This document shows, one piece after another, positions 27,139-36,149 of a DNA stretch of 64,000 nucleotides (position 1 is the first letter of the stretch; each line of letters starts with the position of its first letter). The notes below the pieces were generated by a model. The model did no database searches and was not told the DNA's origin. It saw nothing but the letters and a program-made list of their open reading frames with translations. The stretch is from Sulfurirhabdus sp043759595. GTDB taxonomy: Bacteria; Pseudomonadota; Gammaproteobacteria; Burkholderiales; SMCO01. The translations under genes and the position numbers were made by a program. The DNA lies in NCBI GenBank assembly GCA_043759595.1, contig JAYVLG010000054.1:33786-97785 (forward strand), written 5' to 3'.

Positions 27139-28881
27139 ATGAACACGACCCCATATCCTGACTTAAAAGAACACCTTATCCAGTTACTGACCGATGCGTT
27201 GAGCATTGTGGCGCCTGAATCCACGGCTACCATTGATTTGGAACGTCCCAAACAATCCCAGCATGGTGACTTTGCATGTAATCTTGCCATGCAACTGGCC
27301 AAACCATTACGCCGTAATCCGCGTGATATTGCTGCTGCGTTGCTGGAATCGCTACCCTCTTCACCTTACATCGCAAAAACTGAAATTGCCGGCGCTGGAT
27401 TTATTAATTTCTTTTTCCATCCGTCAGTGAAACAGCAAATCGTTAAACGGATTTTCCAGGAAGACATTGGTTTTGGCCGAGGCAAGCTGGGATTAGGTAA
27501 AAAAGTTCAAGTGGAATTTGTTTCCGCGAACCCCACCGGCCCTTTACATGTAGGACATGGGCGGGGAGCTGCTTTGGGTGCCAGTCTGGCCAATGTACTG
27601 GATGCAGCGGGCTATGCTGTATCTCGAGAATATTATGTTAATGATGCGGGTCGGCAGATGGATATTCTTGCCATATCAACCTGGCTCCGCTATCTGGAGT
27701 TAGATGGTATCAATGTGCCATTCCCGCCAAACGCTTACCAAGGGGAATACGTACGCAGCATGGCTCAGCAGATTTTTGACGCCCATGCTTCCCGTTATGT
27801 CCATCAGCCCTGGACCGTTCTGGAAGGCGTCCCTAATGTGGAAGAGGAACCAGACGCGCATTTAGATGGCCTGATTGCCAACGCAAAGCGTTTACTTGGC
27901 CAGGATTACGGCTACATACATGATCTGGTATTAACCGAACAGTTGGGAGATTGCCGCAATGACCTCCTGGAGTTCGGCGTTACCTTTGATTCCTGGTTTT
28001 CCGAACAATCCCTTTTTGACAATGGCATGGTTGAACGGACGATCAATTTGCTGGAAAAAAATGGCCACCTCTACACACAAGATGGTGCGAAGTGGTTCCG
28101 TTCCACTAAATTCGGCGATGAAAAAGACCGTGTGGTATTGCGTGAAAACGGCATCTACACCTATTTTGCCTCGGATATTGCCTACCACCTTAATAAACTT
28201 GAACGTGGCTTTGACCGCATTATTGACGTGTGGGGCGCTGACCACCACGGTTATATCGCTCGCGTAAATGGGGCTTTGCAAGCGCTGGATCTGGATAAGG
28301 AAAAACTCACCGTCGTATTGGTTCAATTTGCTGTGCTGTACCGGGAAGGCATGAAGGTTTCCATGTCTACCCGTAGCGGCGAGTTTGTCACACTGCGCGA
28401 ATTGCGCCATGAAGTTGGCAACGATGCAGCGCGATTCTTCTATGTACAGCGCAAAAGTGACCAGCATCTGGATTTTGATCTGGATTTGGCCAAATCCAAG
28501 AGCAACGAAAATCCTGTTTACTATATCCAGTACGCCCACGCTCGCATATGCAGTGTATTGGAACAATGGGGCGGAGATACCTCCGCGCTGGGGGAAGCCG
28601 ACACCAGTTTACTTAATGGCCCCCATGAACTGACTTTGCTGCAACGCTTAAGCGAGTACCCGGAAACTCTTGAAGCAGCTGCCAGGGAACTCTCGCCCCA
28701 TATCATTGCCTATTACCTGAAAGATCTGGCAGGAGATTTCCATAGTTACTACAACGCCGAACAATTCCTGGTTCCAGACGAACGTATCCGCTTTGCCCGG
28801 TTGGCCCTGATCATGGCAGCTCGACAAGTATTATTTAATGCGCTCACGCTATTAGGCGTCAGCAGTCCAGAAAAAATGTAA
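27139..28881 (+). CDS. argS: Arginyl-tRNA synthetase
   Basis: This 580-residue class I synthetase charges tRNA-Arg. The N-terminal Add1 domain covers 1-110. The HIGH-type motif is ANPTGPLHVGHGRG (about 130-143). The KMSK region is relaxed to GMKVSMSTRSGEF, as is usual in ArgS. A C-terminal DALR anticodon-binding domain ends at the terminus. Length matches E. coli ArgS (577). The next gene starts 9 bp after its stop, so argS, the SPOR gene and dsbA probably form one transcription unit. Confidence 0.97.
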   Translation: MNTTPYPDLKEHLIQLLTDALSIVAPESTATIDLERPKQSQHGDFACNLAMQLAKPLRRNPRDIAAALLESLPSSPYIAKTEIAGAGFINFFFHPSVKQQIVKRIFQEDIGFGRGKLGLGKKVQVEFVSANPTGPLHVGHGRGAALGASLANVLDAAGYAVSREYYVNDAGRQMDILAISTWLRYLELDGINVPFPPNAYQGEYVRSMAQQIFDAHASRYVHQPWTVLEGVPNVEEEPDAHLDGLIANAKRLLGQDYGYIHDLVLTEQLGDCRNDLLEFGVTFDSWFSEQSLFDNGMVERTINLLEKNGHLYTQDGAKWFRSTKFGDEKDRVVLRENGIYTYFASDIAYHLNKLERGFDRIIDVWGADHHGYIARVNGALQALDLDKEKLTVVLVQFAVLYREGMKVSMSTRSGEFVTLRELRHEVGNDAARFFYVQRKSDQHLDFDLDLAKSKSNENPVYYIQYAHARICSVLEQWGGDTSALGEADTSLLNGPHELTLLQRLSEYPETLEAAARELSPHIIAYYLKDLAGDFHSYYNAEQFLVPDERIRFARLALIMAARQVLFNALTLLGVSSPEKM

Positions 28882-28890
28882 GAGAACTTA

Positions 28891-29526
28891 ATGAGTCGAG
28901 ATTATAAAAAACCTGCTGCCCGTTCTTCTAACAGCAATAAAGGTGGCAAATCCATGGTCACCGGTATATTGATAGGCCTTTTTGTCGGCCTGGCTATTGC
29001 ACTGGCCGTTGCCATAGTTATCAATAGCATGCCCAACCCTTTCGTAAAGCCAAACAAACCGACCTCAATCCCCGCTCCTCTGCCTGAAGAAGCACCGAAG
29101 CCCGCTTCCCACAATACAGCAAATCCAGCAGACAATAAGGACACTAAAACGGCCGACAAACCCCGCTTTGATTTTTACACCATTCTTCCAGGAAAAGAAG
29201 AGGCCGTTACTGAACAGCAAATCAAACAGGCTTCTCAGCAACCCAATGCAGCTGAAAACCAGAAAGACAGCTATTACCTGCAAATTGGGTCATTCCAGAA
29301 CGAGGCTGACGCCGACAACCTCAAAGCAAAACTCGCCTTGTTAGGTGTAGAAACATCGATCCAGACCGCAACCATCCCGGATAAAGGCATCTGGCACCGA
29401 GTTCGAGTCGGTCCTTATTCCACCTTGCCGGAATTGAACCGCGCACGTACCACGCTTACTCAAAATGGTATGCAGGCAAGCCTGATTAAAGTACATGACA
29501 CGCAACCCGATTCAATTCGCAATTAG
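28891..29526 (+). CDS. SPOR-domain membrane protein (FtsN-like)
   Basis: This 211-residue bitopic protein has a short basic cytoplasmic N-terminus, one membrane helix (about 22-46), a proline/alanine-rich periplasmic linker (50-125) and a C-terminal SPOR domain (about 128-205). The SPOR domain starts at YYLQIGSFQNEADADNLKAKL and contains WHRVRVGPYSTLPELNRA. SPOR domains bind denuded septal glycan, so a septal role like FtsN is likely. The argS-SPOR-dsbA order is common in betaproteobacteria. It is shorter than E. coli FtsN (319 residues), and the essential FtsN periplasmic helices are not evident, so I do not assign ftsN. Confidence 0.87.
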   Translation: MSRDYKKPAARSSNSNKGGKSMVTGILIGLFVGLAIALAVAIVINSMPNPFVKPNKPTSIPAPLPEEAPKPASHNTANPADNKDTKTADKPRFDFYTILPGKEEAVTEQQIKQASQQPNAAENQKDSYYLQIGSFQNEADADNLKAKLALLGVETSIQTATIPDKGIWHRVRVGPYSTLPELNRARTTLTQNGMQASLIKVHDTQPDSIRN

Positions 29527-29569
29527 CACATAAAATACCCCTATTGAGACACCAAAAAGGAGATTCAAA

Positions 29570-30217
29570 ATGCACTTGATCAAAAAACTGGCTATCTTTT
29601 CAATTGCACTGTTTATAGGACTACAGGGCCTGTTAGCAGAGGCGGCCCCCACTCAGGGAAAAGAATTCAAACTGGTCAATCCCCCGCAAGCAACGGAAAC
29701 CGGTAAAAATATCGAAGTCCTGGAAATTTTCTGGTACGGCTGCCCTCACTGTTTTGATCTGGAACCCTCCCTTAGCGCCTGGGTAAAAAAATTGCCAAAA
29801 GATGTAACCTTTCGCCGGATGCCTGCAATCTTCCGTGATGACTGGGCGCTTTCAGCAAAAACATTTTATGCCATGGATGCGCTAGGAGTTGTAGACAAGC
29901 TCAATGCTGACGTTTTCAATGCAGTTCACGTTGAAGGGGTTGACCTGAAAAATGAAAATACCCTGTTTGACTGGATGGCCAAGCATGGCGTTGATCGCAA
30001 AAAATTTGCAGACGCCTATAGTTCTTTTTCAGTTCAAAGCAAAGTTTTGCGGGCCAAGCAACTTACCCGTGAATATGGCATCGACGGTGTTCCTGCCATA
30101 ATTGTGGATGGAAAATACATGACCGCCCCCTCCATGACCGGTGGTCACCAAGGGTTATTCCCTGTGATAGACAGCCTCATTTCCCGCGCTCGTACAGAAC
30201 ACGCTGGCAAAAAATAG
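29570..30217 (+). CDS. dsbA: Thiol:disulfide interchange protein DsbA
   Basis: This 215-residue periplasmic oxidase introduces disulfides into exported proteins. A signal peptide is cleaved near AEAAP (about 25). The active site CPHC sits in IFWYGCPHCFDLEP (about 57-70), the cis-proline loop is GVPAIIVDG, and an alpha-helical insert lies between. The ribosome-binding site AAGGAGA lies 7 bp upstream of the ATG. Its stop overlaps the GTG start of the following SDR gene by one base. Confidence 0.95.
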   Translation: MHLIKKLAIFSIALFIGLQGLLAEAAPTQGKEFKLVNPPQATETGKNIEVLEIFWYGCPHCFDLEPSLSAWVKKLPKDVTFRRMPAIFRDDWALSAKTFYAMDALGVVDKLNADVFNAVHVEGVDLKNENTLFDWMAKHGVDRKKFADAYSSFSVQSKVLRAKQLTREYGIDGVPAIIVDGKYMTAPSMTGGHQGLFPVIDSLISRARTEHAGKK

Positions 30218-30990
30218 TGCCTGAACCGCTAACGGTATTTATAACGGGGGCTTCTAGCGGACTTGGCAAGGCTATCGCAATACGCTACGCAAAACAGGGC
30301 GCAATATTAGGTCTGGTTTCGCGTAACGGCGATAAATTAAACAATTTGGCCTCAGAAATAAAAACCAAATCCATCTGTTACCCTGTGGATGTACGAAACT
30401 TTAGTGCCATGCAAACTGCCGCACAAGATTTTATAACTCGGTTTGGCGTACCCGATATCGTTATAGCTTGTGCTGGAGCAAGCTGCGGCAATCTGACAGA
30501 GTATGCGGAAGATATTGCCGTTTTCCAAAATTTGCTGGATATTAACGTAAACGGCACGGTAAAAACTTTTCAGCCTTTTGTACAAGCGATGAGAGAAGCA
30601 AAACAGGGATCCATAGTGGGTATTGCATCCGTAGCAGGGTTCCGGGGACTCCCAGGAGCTAGCGCCTACTCCGCTTCAAAGGCAGCAGTTATCTCATATA
30701 TGGAAAGCCTTCGCGTAGAAATGCGTAACAGTGGCGTCCACATCATGACAGTTTGCCCAGGCTATATTAAAACCCCCATGACAGCGATTAACCCGTATCC
30801 CATGCCTTTTATCCTCTCTGCAGACAAAGCAGCCGATAAAATCATTCGTGCCATCCATCGCAAACAACATGTTATTACCATACCTTGGCAAATGGCTATT
30901 ACTGGCTTTTTCTTAAAAAATATGCCAGATTGGGTATATGATATTCTTTTTGCGAAAGCCCCACACAAACCACGAAACCTTCACATTTAA
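30217..30990 (+). CDS. Short-chain dehydrogenase/reductase
   Basis: This 257-residue classical SDR has cofactor motif TGASSGLGKA (about 10-19), CAGAS in the NNAG position, catalytic Ser in GIASVAGFRG and YSASK (Tyr/Lys). It starts at a GTG that shares its G with the dsbA stop codon, so translation is coupled. Arg39-type residues after strand 2 (VSRNGDKL) favour NADP(H). The C-terminal ~35 residues are hydrophobic (MAITGFFLKNMPDWVYDILF), which may associate with the membrane as in several lipid-active SDRs. The substrate is unknown. Confidence 0.88.
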   Translation: MPEPLTVFITGASSGLGKAIAIRYAKQGAILGLVSRNGDKLNNLASEIKTKSICYPVDVRNFSAMQTAAQDFITRFGVPDIVIACAGASCGNLTEYAEDIAVFQNLLDINVNGTVKTFQPFVQAMREAKQGSIVGIASVAGFRGLPGASAYSASKAAVISYMESLRVEMRNSGVHIMTVCPGYIKTPMTAINPYPMPFILSADKAADKIIRAIHRKQHVITIPWQMAITGFFLKNMPDWVYDILFAKAPHKPRNLHI

Positions 30991-31008
30991 CAATCAGGTA
31001 GGAATAAT

Positions 31009-31659
31009 ATGACCATTGAAGTTATTCTCGTCGACGACCATCCTATGTTTCGTAAAGGGCTCATGCATTTATTGGTAGACAGCCCGGCCGTAAAAGTCAT
31101 TGGCGAGTTTCCTGATATCACAACTACCCGTGAATGGATCTCTCAAGGCGGCAAAGCAGATGTTGCGCTGCTTGACCGTACACTGCGAGAAGAAGATGGA
31201 CTGGATCTTGTGCCCCTCTTAAAGCAGCACAACATTAAAATTATCATGCTGACCATTGCGGATGCGGATTATGAAATTCGCGATGCCATCGAAGCTGGAG
31301 TTGATGGCTATCTGCTTAAAACCAGTGAACCGGAACAAATCCTGCAAGTCATTACAGGTGTTCACCAGGGTAGCAGTATGTTCCCTAGCCATGTAATGCA
31401 AAAAATGGCTAAAGGCGAGTTGCTTCACGGTATTTTTGACAAGTTATCTCAAAGAGAATTGGAAATTGTTACGTATGTAGCGCGCGGCTTGAGCAACCGG
31501 GCTATAGGTGACTCACTTGGCCTTTCAGAAAACACGGTACGAAACCATCTGCGCAGTATTTTAGAGAAACTGAACCTTGCCAACCGGGTTCAAGTAGCGA
31601 CGCTCGCCCTGGAACATGGGATTGTTAAACGAAAGGGAACCCCGAATCAGGACGTTTAG
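31009..31659 (+). CDS. Orphan NarL/FixJ-family response regulator
   Basis: This 216-residue two-domain regulator has a receiver (1-120) with D9/D10, phospho-acceptor D56 and the lysine in GYLLKTSEP. The LuxR-type helix-turn-helix (about 145-205) contains LSQRELEIVTYVARGLSNRAI and SENTVRNHLRSILEKL. The ribosome-binding site TAGGAAT lies close to the ATG. No histidine kinase gene is adjacent, so the partner is elsewhere. It resembles NarL/UhpA-type regulators; the target genes cannot be read. A candidate promoter and a strong terminator follow. Confidence 0.9.
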   Translation: MTIEVILVDDHPMFRKGLMHLLVDSPAVKVIGEFPDITTTREWISQGGKADVALLDRTLREEDGLDLVPLLKQHNIKIIMLTIADADYEIRDAIEAGVDGYLLKTSEPEQILQVITGVHQGSSMFPSHVMQKMAKGELLHGIFDKLSQRELEIVTYVARGLSNRAIGDSLGLSENTVRNHLRSILEKLNLANRVQVATLALEHGIVKRKGTPNQDV

Positions 31660-31702
31660 ACTATACACAATAGTAAAAATGTACCATTATTTATTTTTAA
31701 TG

Positions 31703-31711
31703 TGCTAGAAT
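31703..31711 (+). promoter_or_regulatory. Extended -10 promoter element before the acetolactate-synthase-like gene
   Basis: TGCTAGAAT is an extended -10 (TGn plus TAGAAT, 31706-31711). The -35 is poor (ACCATT at a 17-bp spacing). It would start a transcript near 31718 that meets the terminator at 31750 after about 55 nt. Confidence 0.35.
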
Positions 31712-31749
31712 TCAGTTGCAAGTGTGATGCTTGTTTCTGTTCAATATTT

Positions 31750-31775
31750 GCCCCGGGTTTCCGGGGCTTTTTTTT
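31750..31775 (+). terminator. Strong rho-independent terminator
   Basis: GCCCCGG/CCGGGGC is a perfect 7-bp GC stem with a GTTT loop and an uninterrupted run of eight T. It terminates the response-regulator transcript and possibly a short leader RNA from the promoter at 31703. Confidence 0.88.
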
Positions 31776-31906
31776 GCCTGAAATAAACAACCTTCTTTTC
31801 CAGACGAATCGAATGGTACTATCATAGAACTGTCCTCTTGCTCCTGCTGCGCAAGAAATCCTAACAATGATGTCAATTTACGCCTGCCGCCTAAAAGGAC
31901 CAAGCC

Positions 31907-33538
31907 ATGAAAGCTGCCGAACTTTTTATAAAGTGCCTGGAAAATGAGGGAGTGAAATTCATTTATGGTATTCCAGGAGAAGAAAACCTGGATATCATGG
32001 ACGCACTGCTCAGTTCCTCCATCCGTTTTATCACTACCCGGCACGAACAAGGCGCAGCATTCATGGCGGATGTAGAAGGGCGATTGACTGGCAAAGCCGG
32101 CGTTTGTTTATCCACACTCGGCCCTGGTGCGACCAATCTTGTCACAGGCGTCGCTGATGCAAACATGGATCACGCGCCGTTAGTCGCCATATCGGGACAG
32201 GCACCTACCAATAGACTGCATAAGGAATCGCATCAGGTACTGGATCTGGTTAATCTTTTCCAACCCATTACCAAATACGCCTCTCAAATTCTTAATCCGG
32301 AAATCATTCCTGAAGTGGTTCGTAAAGCGTTTAAAGTCGCTGAAAGTGAAAAGCCCGGTGCATCGTTTATCGAGTTCCCCGAAAATCTTGCCGCTATTGA
32401 TATTGAGGGTGCTCCTTTACTTGCACAATCGGCGAGCATGTCATACCCTCCTCAATATAAACTGGAACAAGCCGCGCAGATAATCAGTGAAGCCAAATAT
32501 CCCATGATTCTTGCTGGAAATGGTTTGATACGGACAAATGCTTGTGAAGCACTGGTTGATTGTGCAGAAAAGCTGAACATTCCTGTGGCAACAACCTTTA
32601 TGGCAAAAGGAGCGATTCCCAATTCCCACCCTCTTTCATTAGGCACCGTTGGACTCCAGGCCCACGATTATATCTCCTGCGGGTTCGAACGAGCCGACGT
32701 GATCATTTGCATTGGCTACGATTTAGTAGAATATCCTCCTAACTTGTGGCACAAAACAAACGACAGAAAAATCATTCATATCGACACCCGGCCAGCAGAA
32801 GTTGATTCTCATTATATAGTCGCAACAGGCGTAATCGGTGACTTTAGAATCACACTGGAATCCCTGTCGAAGCTTGCAAGCCCCCGCTTCGAGCGCTCCT
32901 ATGAAAATTTGCGTACAGCGATTCTTCAGGAGCTGCATGCGAATGATGACGACAATGGTTTTCCGGTTAAACCCCAGCGTATCATCGCCGATCTTCGGAA
33001 AGCACTTGACCCTAAAGACATTGTTATCTGCGACGTAGGTGCACATAAAATGTGGATGGCCCGCATGTTCCCCTGCGAAAAACCCAATACCTGCATCATT
33101 TCTAACGGATTTGCCAGTATGGGCATTGCCGTGCCCGGAGCTGTCGCTGCCAAGCTCTGTTTTCCCGATAAACGCGTTGTTGCTGTCACAGGCGATGCCG
33201 GATTTTTGATGAATTCTCAGGAAATTGAGACTGCTTTAAGAGCCCATGCTCCCCACGTCATTCTTATATGGAGCGATGCAAGCTATGGCTTGATAGAATG
33301 GAAACAGCACATCTATTTCGGGAGAGAATCACACGTCAAATTTAACAATCCGGATTTTGTTAAATACGCTGAAGCTTTCGGGGCCAAAGGCTATCGCATT
33401 AATTCAGCTGATGAACTTTTGCCAACGTTACAGAAAGCACTCAACGACAACACTGTCAGTATTATTGATTGCCCGGTTGATTATCGGGAAAATATGAAAT
33501 TAACCGCCCGTCTGGGCGAAATGATATGCCCGATTTAG
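31907..33538 (+). CDS. Acetolactate synthase large-subunit-like ThDP enzyme
   Basis: This 543-residue thiamine-diphosphate enzyme has the Pyr domain with catalytic Glu47 (TTRHEQGAAFMAD) and GVCLSTLGPGATNL. A central Rossmann-like domain (about 185-320) follows, then the PP domain with the ThDP/metal motif VTGDAGFLMNSQEIETA...ASYG. It is most like catabolic (AlsS-type) acetolactate synthases. No ilvN regulatory subunit or ilvC follows, so it is unlikely to be the main biosynthetic IlvB, and other ThDP decarboxylase or ligase activities are possible. The gene stands alone between a strong terminator and the convergent parA-like gene that ends 10 bp away. Confidence 0.82.
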   Translation: MKAAELFIKCLENEGVKFIYGIPGEENLDIMDALLSSSIRFITTRHEQGAAFMADVEGRLTGKAGVCLSTLGPGATNLVTGVADANMDHAPLVAISGQAPTNRLHKESHQVLDLVNLFQPITKYASQILNPEIIPEVVRKAFKVAESEKPGASFIEFPENLAAIDIEGAPLLAQSASMSYPPQYKLEQAAQIISEAKYPMILAGNGLIRTNACEALVDCAEKLNIPVATTFMAKGAIPNSHPLSLGTVGLQAHDYISCGFERADVIICIGYDLVEYPPNLWHKTNDRKIIHIDTRPAEVDSHYIVATGVIGDFRITLESLSKLASPRFERSYENLRTAILQELHANDDDNGFPVKPQRIIADLRKALDPKDIVICDVGAHKMWMARMFPCEKPNTCIISNGFASMGIAVPGAVAAKLCFPDKRVVAVTGDAGFLMNSQEIETALRAHAPHVILIWSDASYGLIEWKQHIYFGRESHVKFNNPDFVKYAEAFGAKGYRINSADELLPTLQKALNDNTVSIIDCPVDYRENMKLTARLGEMICPI

Positions 33539-33548
33539 GTCTGAAATC

Positions 33549-34313
33549 TTACTCAAAAAATCCTTTTGTCAGTAATTCCATTGTCAGCGCACCGTAATCC
33601 TGGCTCCCCTGACTATTGGGCGCATAGCTGAAAATATCCTGTCCTCGGGCGGGACTTTCGGCTAGAGACACATTTTCTGAAATACGCGTATCACATAGAT
33701 TATTACCGTAACGCTCTTTTAACTGATCATAAACTTCGTGTGCCAACTTTCGACGTGAATCAAATCGTGTCACAACAACACTGCGTTCAATTTTACGCTT
33801 TAAGGGACCTTCTAGCACATTCAGCGCGGCTTCCAGTCTATGGACCCCTTGCATGGACAAATAATCTGCTGAAACAGGAATTAAAACTCGGTCAGCCGCA
33901 AACAGCGCATTCAGCGACAATACGCCCAGCGTCGGGCAACAATCGATCAGCACGGGGGCTTCTTCCCAGGCCAGCTTAACTTCCAGCCCTTTCTTTAATT
34001 TACCCGCTACACTTGTGCTTTTACCCAGTAATGCATCCACCTTGGACAAGTCCGGATGAGACGGAATCAACCGCAAACCAGACGGTAAGTGACGAATTAA
34101 CGCATCTAAGGCCTTTTCATCCCGGTAAAACGCAGAGATACTGTCTGAAGAAGCCACAACATTAAAGCCGCAACCAATTGAAAGGTGCGCCTGCGGATCC
34201 AAATCTATTGCCAGCGGATTTCTTCCCAGCATCGCCAACGAGGCCGAGATATTCAGGCAGGTAGTCGTTTTACCAACCCCGCCTTTTTGATTGAATACTG
34301 CAATTACCGCCAT
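33549..34313 (-). CDS. Orphan ParA-family ATPase
   Basis: This 254-residue deviant-Walker ATPase has KGGVGKTTTCLN (about 10-21), the switch motif AIDLDPQAHLS and the LIDCCPTLGVLS Walker B segment. It lies 3 bp downstream of glmS with no parB beside it. A second, canonical parAB pair is present at 44.8-46.4 kb. ParA-like proteins of this sort position chromosomes, plasmids, chemoreceptor arrays or pili; which applies here is unknown. It may depend on the chromosomal ParB or on another partner. Motifs are intact, so activity is expected. Confidence 0.87.
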   Translation of the reverse strand: MAVIAVFNQKGGVGKTTTCLNISASLAMLGRNPLAIDLDPQAHLSIGCGFNVVASSDSISAFYRDEKALDALIRHLPSGLRLIPSHPDLSKVDALLGKSTSVAGKLKKGLEVKLAWEEAPVLIDCCPTLGVLSLNALFAADRVLIPVSADYLSMQGVHRLEAALNVLEGPLKRKIERSVVVTRFDSRRKLAHEVYDQLKERYGNNLCDTRISENVSLAESPARGQDIFSYAPNSQGSQDYGALTMELLTKGFFE

Positions 34314-34316
34314 GGA

Positions 34317-36149
34317 TTATTCCACCGTGACGGACTTCGCCAGATTTCGCGGTTTATCAACATCCGTGCCCTTTTGTAACGCTGCATGATATGACAGCAA
34401 TTGCAACGGAATGGTGTGCAGGATCGGGCTCAAGTATCCCCCATGACCAGGTATCCGTATGACTTGCACACCCGGTTCGCTACTCATGTGGGTATCCTGA
34501 TCCGCAAATACATATAACTCTCCACCCCGGGCCCGAACTTCCTGCAAATTGGATTTCAGTTTTTCAAGCAGCGTGTCATTTGGTGCGATGGCAATCACCG
34601 GCATCTCTTTATCCACTAAAGCCAGGGGGCCGTGCTTGAGTTCACCGGCTGGATAAGCTTCTGCATGAATATAAGATATTTCCTTTAATTTCAGAGCACC
34701 TTCCATTGCGATTGGATAATGCTGCCCACGCCCCAGAAATAAAGCATGCTGCTTATTCGCAAATGATTCCGCCCACTTTATAACTTCCGGCTCGAGTGTC
34801 AGAATTTGTTGAATTTTATTAGGCAACTCCCTTAGGGCCTGCATATGCAACAACTCTTGCTCACGGCTGACCTTGTTACGCAATTTGCCCAAAGTGATTG
34901 CGAGTAAAAACAACGCAACCAGTTGTGTTGTAAAAGCCTTGGTTGATGCCACGCCAATTTCTGGACCGGCGCGTGTTAAGAAGCTTAATTCAGATTGACG
35001 AATCAATGCACTTTCCGGCACGTTGCAGATCGTTAAACTATGGGCATGCCCCAGTGTTTTAGCATGCTCTAAAGCAGCCAGCGTATCAGCAGTTTCTCCC
35101 GACTGGGAAATGGTCACTATCAGAGCTTTGGGATTCGGCACACTATCTCTGTATCGATACTCACTGGCTACTTCTGCGCTGCATGGAATCCCGGCAATAC
35201 TTTCAATCCAGTACCGCGCTACCATGGCAGCATGAAAGCTAGTACCACAGGCTATGATGTACACGCTCTCAATGCCTGAAAGAATGCTTTCAGCTTGCAC
35301 ACCAAAAATGTTTGCCTGCAAACTTTCCTGGGCCAGGACATTTTCCAGGGTATCTGCTAAAGCTCTTGGCTGTTCATGAATTTCTTTTTGCATGAAATGG
35401 CGATAATTACCCAGCTCAGCCATCTCAGCGGACAACTCGCTGATATGCACCGGCCGTTCTACTTGTTGCCCCTGACTATTAAAAATACGAATCGAAATCA
35501 GACCAATGTCTGCCACATCCCCTTCTTCCAGATATATCATCTTTTGAGTAACCGGCAGTAATGCCGAAGCATCTGAAGCAATAAAGTTTTCCTCAATGCC
35601 CAAGCCCAAAAGAAGTGGGCTCCCTTTTCTTGCACAGATCATCCGATTAGGTGTGTCTTCACTGATCACGCCTATCGCATAGGCGCCCTTCAATTCCAGA
35701 ACTGCCTTTTGCGTGGCTGCGAGCAAATCCTTATCGTTATGCTGGAAATGAAAATGGATTAAGTGAACAATCACTTCGGTATCTGTTTCAGAGGTAAACT
35801 CATAGCCCAAGCCTTGCAATCGCTTACGAAGCTCTTCATGATTTTCAATGATTCCGTTATGCACCACAGCCAATGAATCTCTGCTCACATGCGGGTGCGC
35901 ATTGTTAACTGTCGGTGCGCCGTGTGTTGCCCAACGGGTATGCGCAATACCCAAATGACCATGCGTGTTCTGTCGCTTCACTTCGCGTTCGAGCTCGACT
36001 ACACGTCCTGTGCTCCGCGCCCGTTGCAGCCCATTATTAACCACCGACAGACCGGCTGAGTCATAACCCCTGTATTCAAGCCGCCTTAACCCTTCAAGTA
36101 AAATAGGGACTACATTTCGTTGTGCTACCGCACCGACAATTCCACACAT
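34317..36149 (-). CDS. glmS: Glucosamine-fructose-6-phosphate aminotransferase (isomerizing)
   Basis: This 610-residue enzyme makes glucosamine 6-phosphate from fructose 6-phosphate and glutamine, the entry to peptidoglycan and LPS amino sugars. The N-terminal glutaminase domain begins MCGIVGA with nucleophile Cys2. Two SIS isomerase domains follow (for example ACGTSFHAAMVARYW and LGRGQHYPIAMEGALKLKEISY), and it ends in the conserved PRNLAKSVTVE. Its start shares one base with the glmU stop. No glmS ribozyme is expected or seen in this position. Confidence 0.97.
   Translation of the reverse strand: MCGIVGAVAQRNVVPILLEGLRRLEYRGYDSAGLSVVNNGLQRARSTGRVVELEREVKRQNTHGHLGIAHTRWATHGAPTVNNAHPHVSRDSLAVVHNGIIENHEELRKRLQGLGYEFTSETDTEVIVHLIHFHFQHNDKDLLAATQKAVLELKGAYAIGVISEDTPNRMICARKGSPLLLGLGIEENFIASDASALLPVTQKMIYLEEGDVADIGLISIRIFNSQGQQVERPVHISELSAEMAELGNYRHFMQKEIHEQPRALADTLENVLAQESLQANIFGVQAESILSGIESVYIIACGTSFHAAMVARYWIESIAGIPCSAEVASEYRYRDSVPNPKALIVTISQSGETADTLAALEHAKTLGHAHSLTICNVPESALIRQSELSFLTRAGPEIGVASTKAFTTQLVALFLLAITLGKLRNKVSREQELLHMQALRELPNKIQQILTLEPEVIKWAESFANKQHALFLGRGQHYPIAMEGALKLKEISYIHAEAYPAGELKHGPLALVDKEMPVIAIAPNDTLLEKLKSNLQEVRARGGELYVFADQDTHMSSEPGVQVIRIPGHGGYLSPILHTIPLQLLSYHAALQKGTDVDKPRNLAKSVTVE

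Noticed and set aside
27931..28566. 211-codon open frame on the minus strand inside argS
   Set aside because: Antisense to a fully conserved ArgS region, with no recognisable product.
34317..36149. glmS ribozyme
   Set aside because: glmS is internal to an operon and overlaps glmU by one base, leaving no leader; the ribozyme is a feature of Gram-positive genomes.
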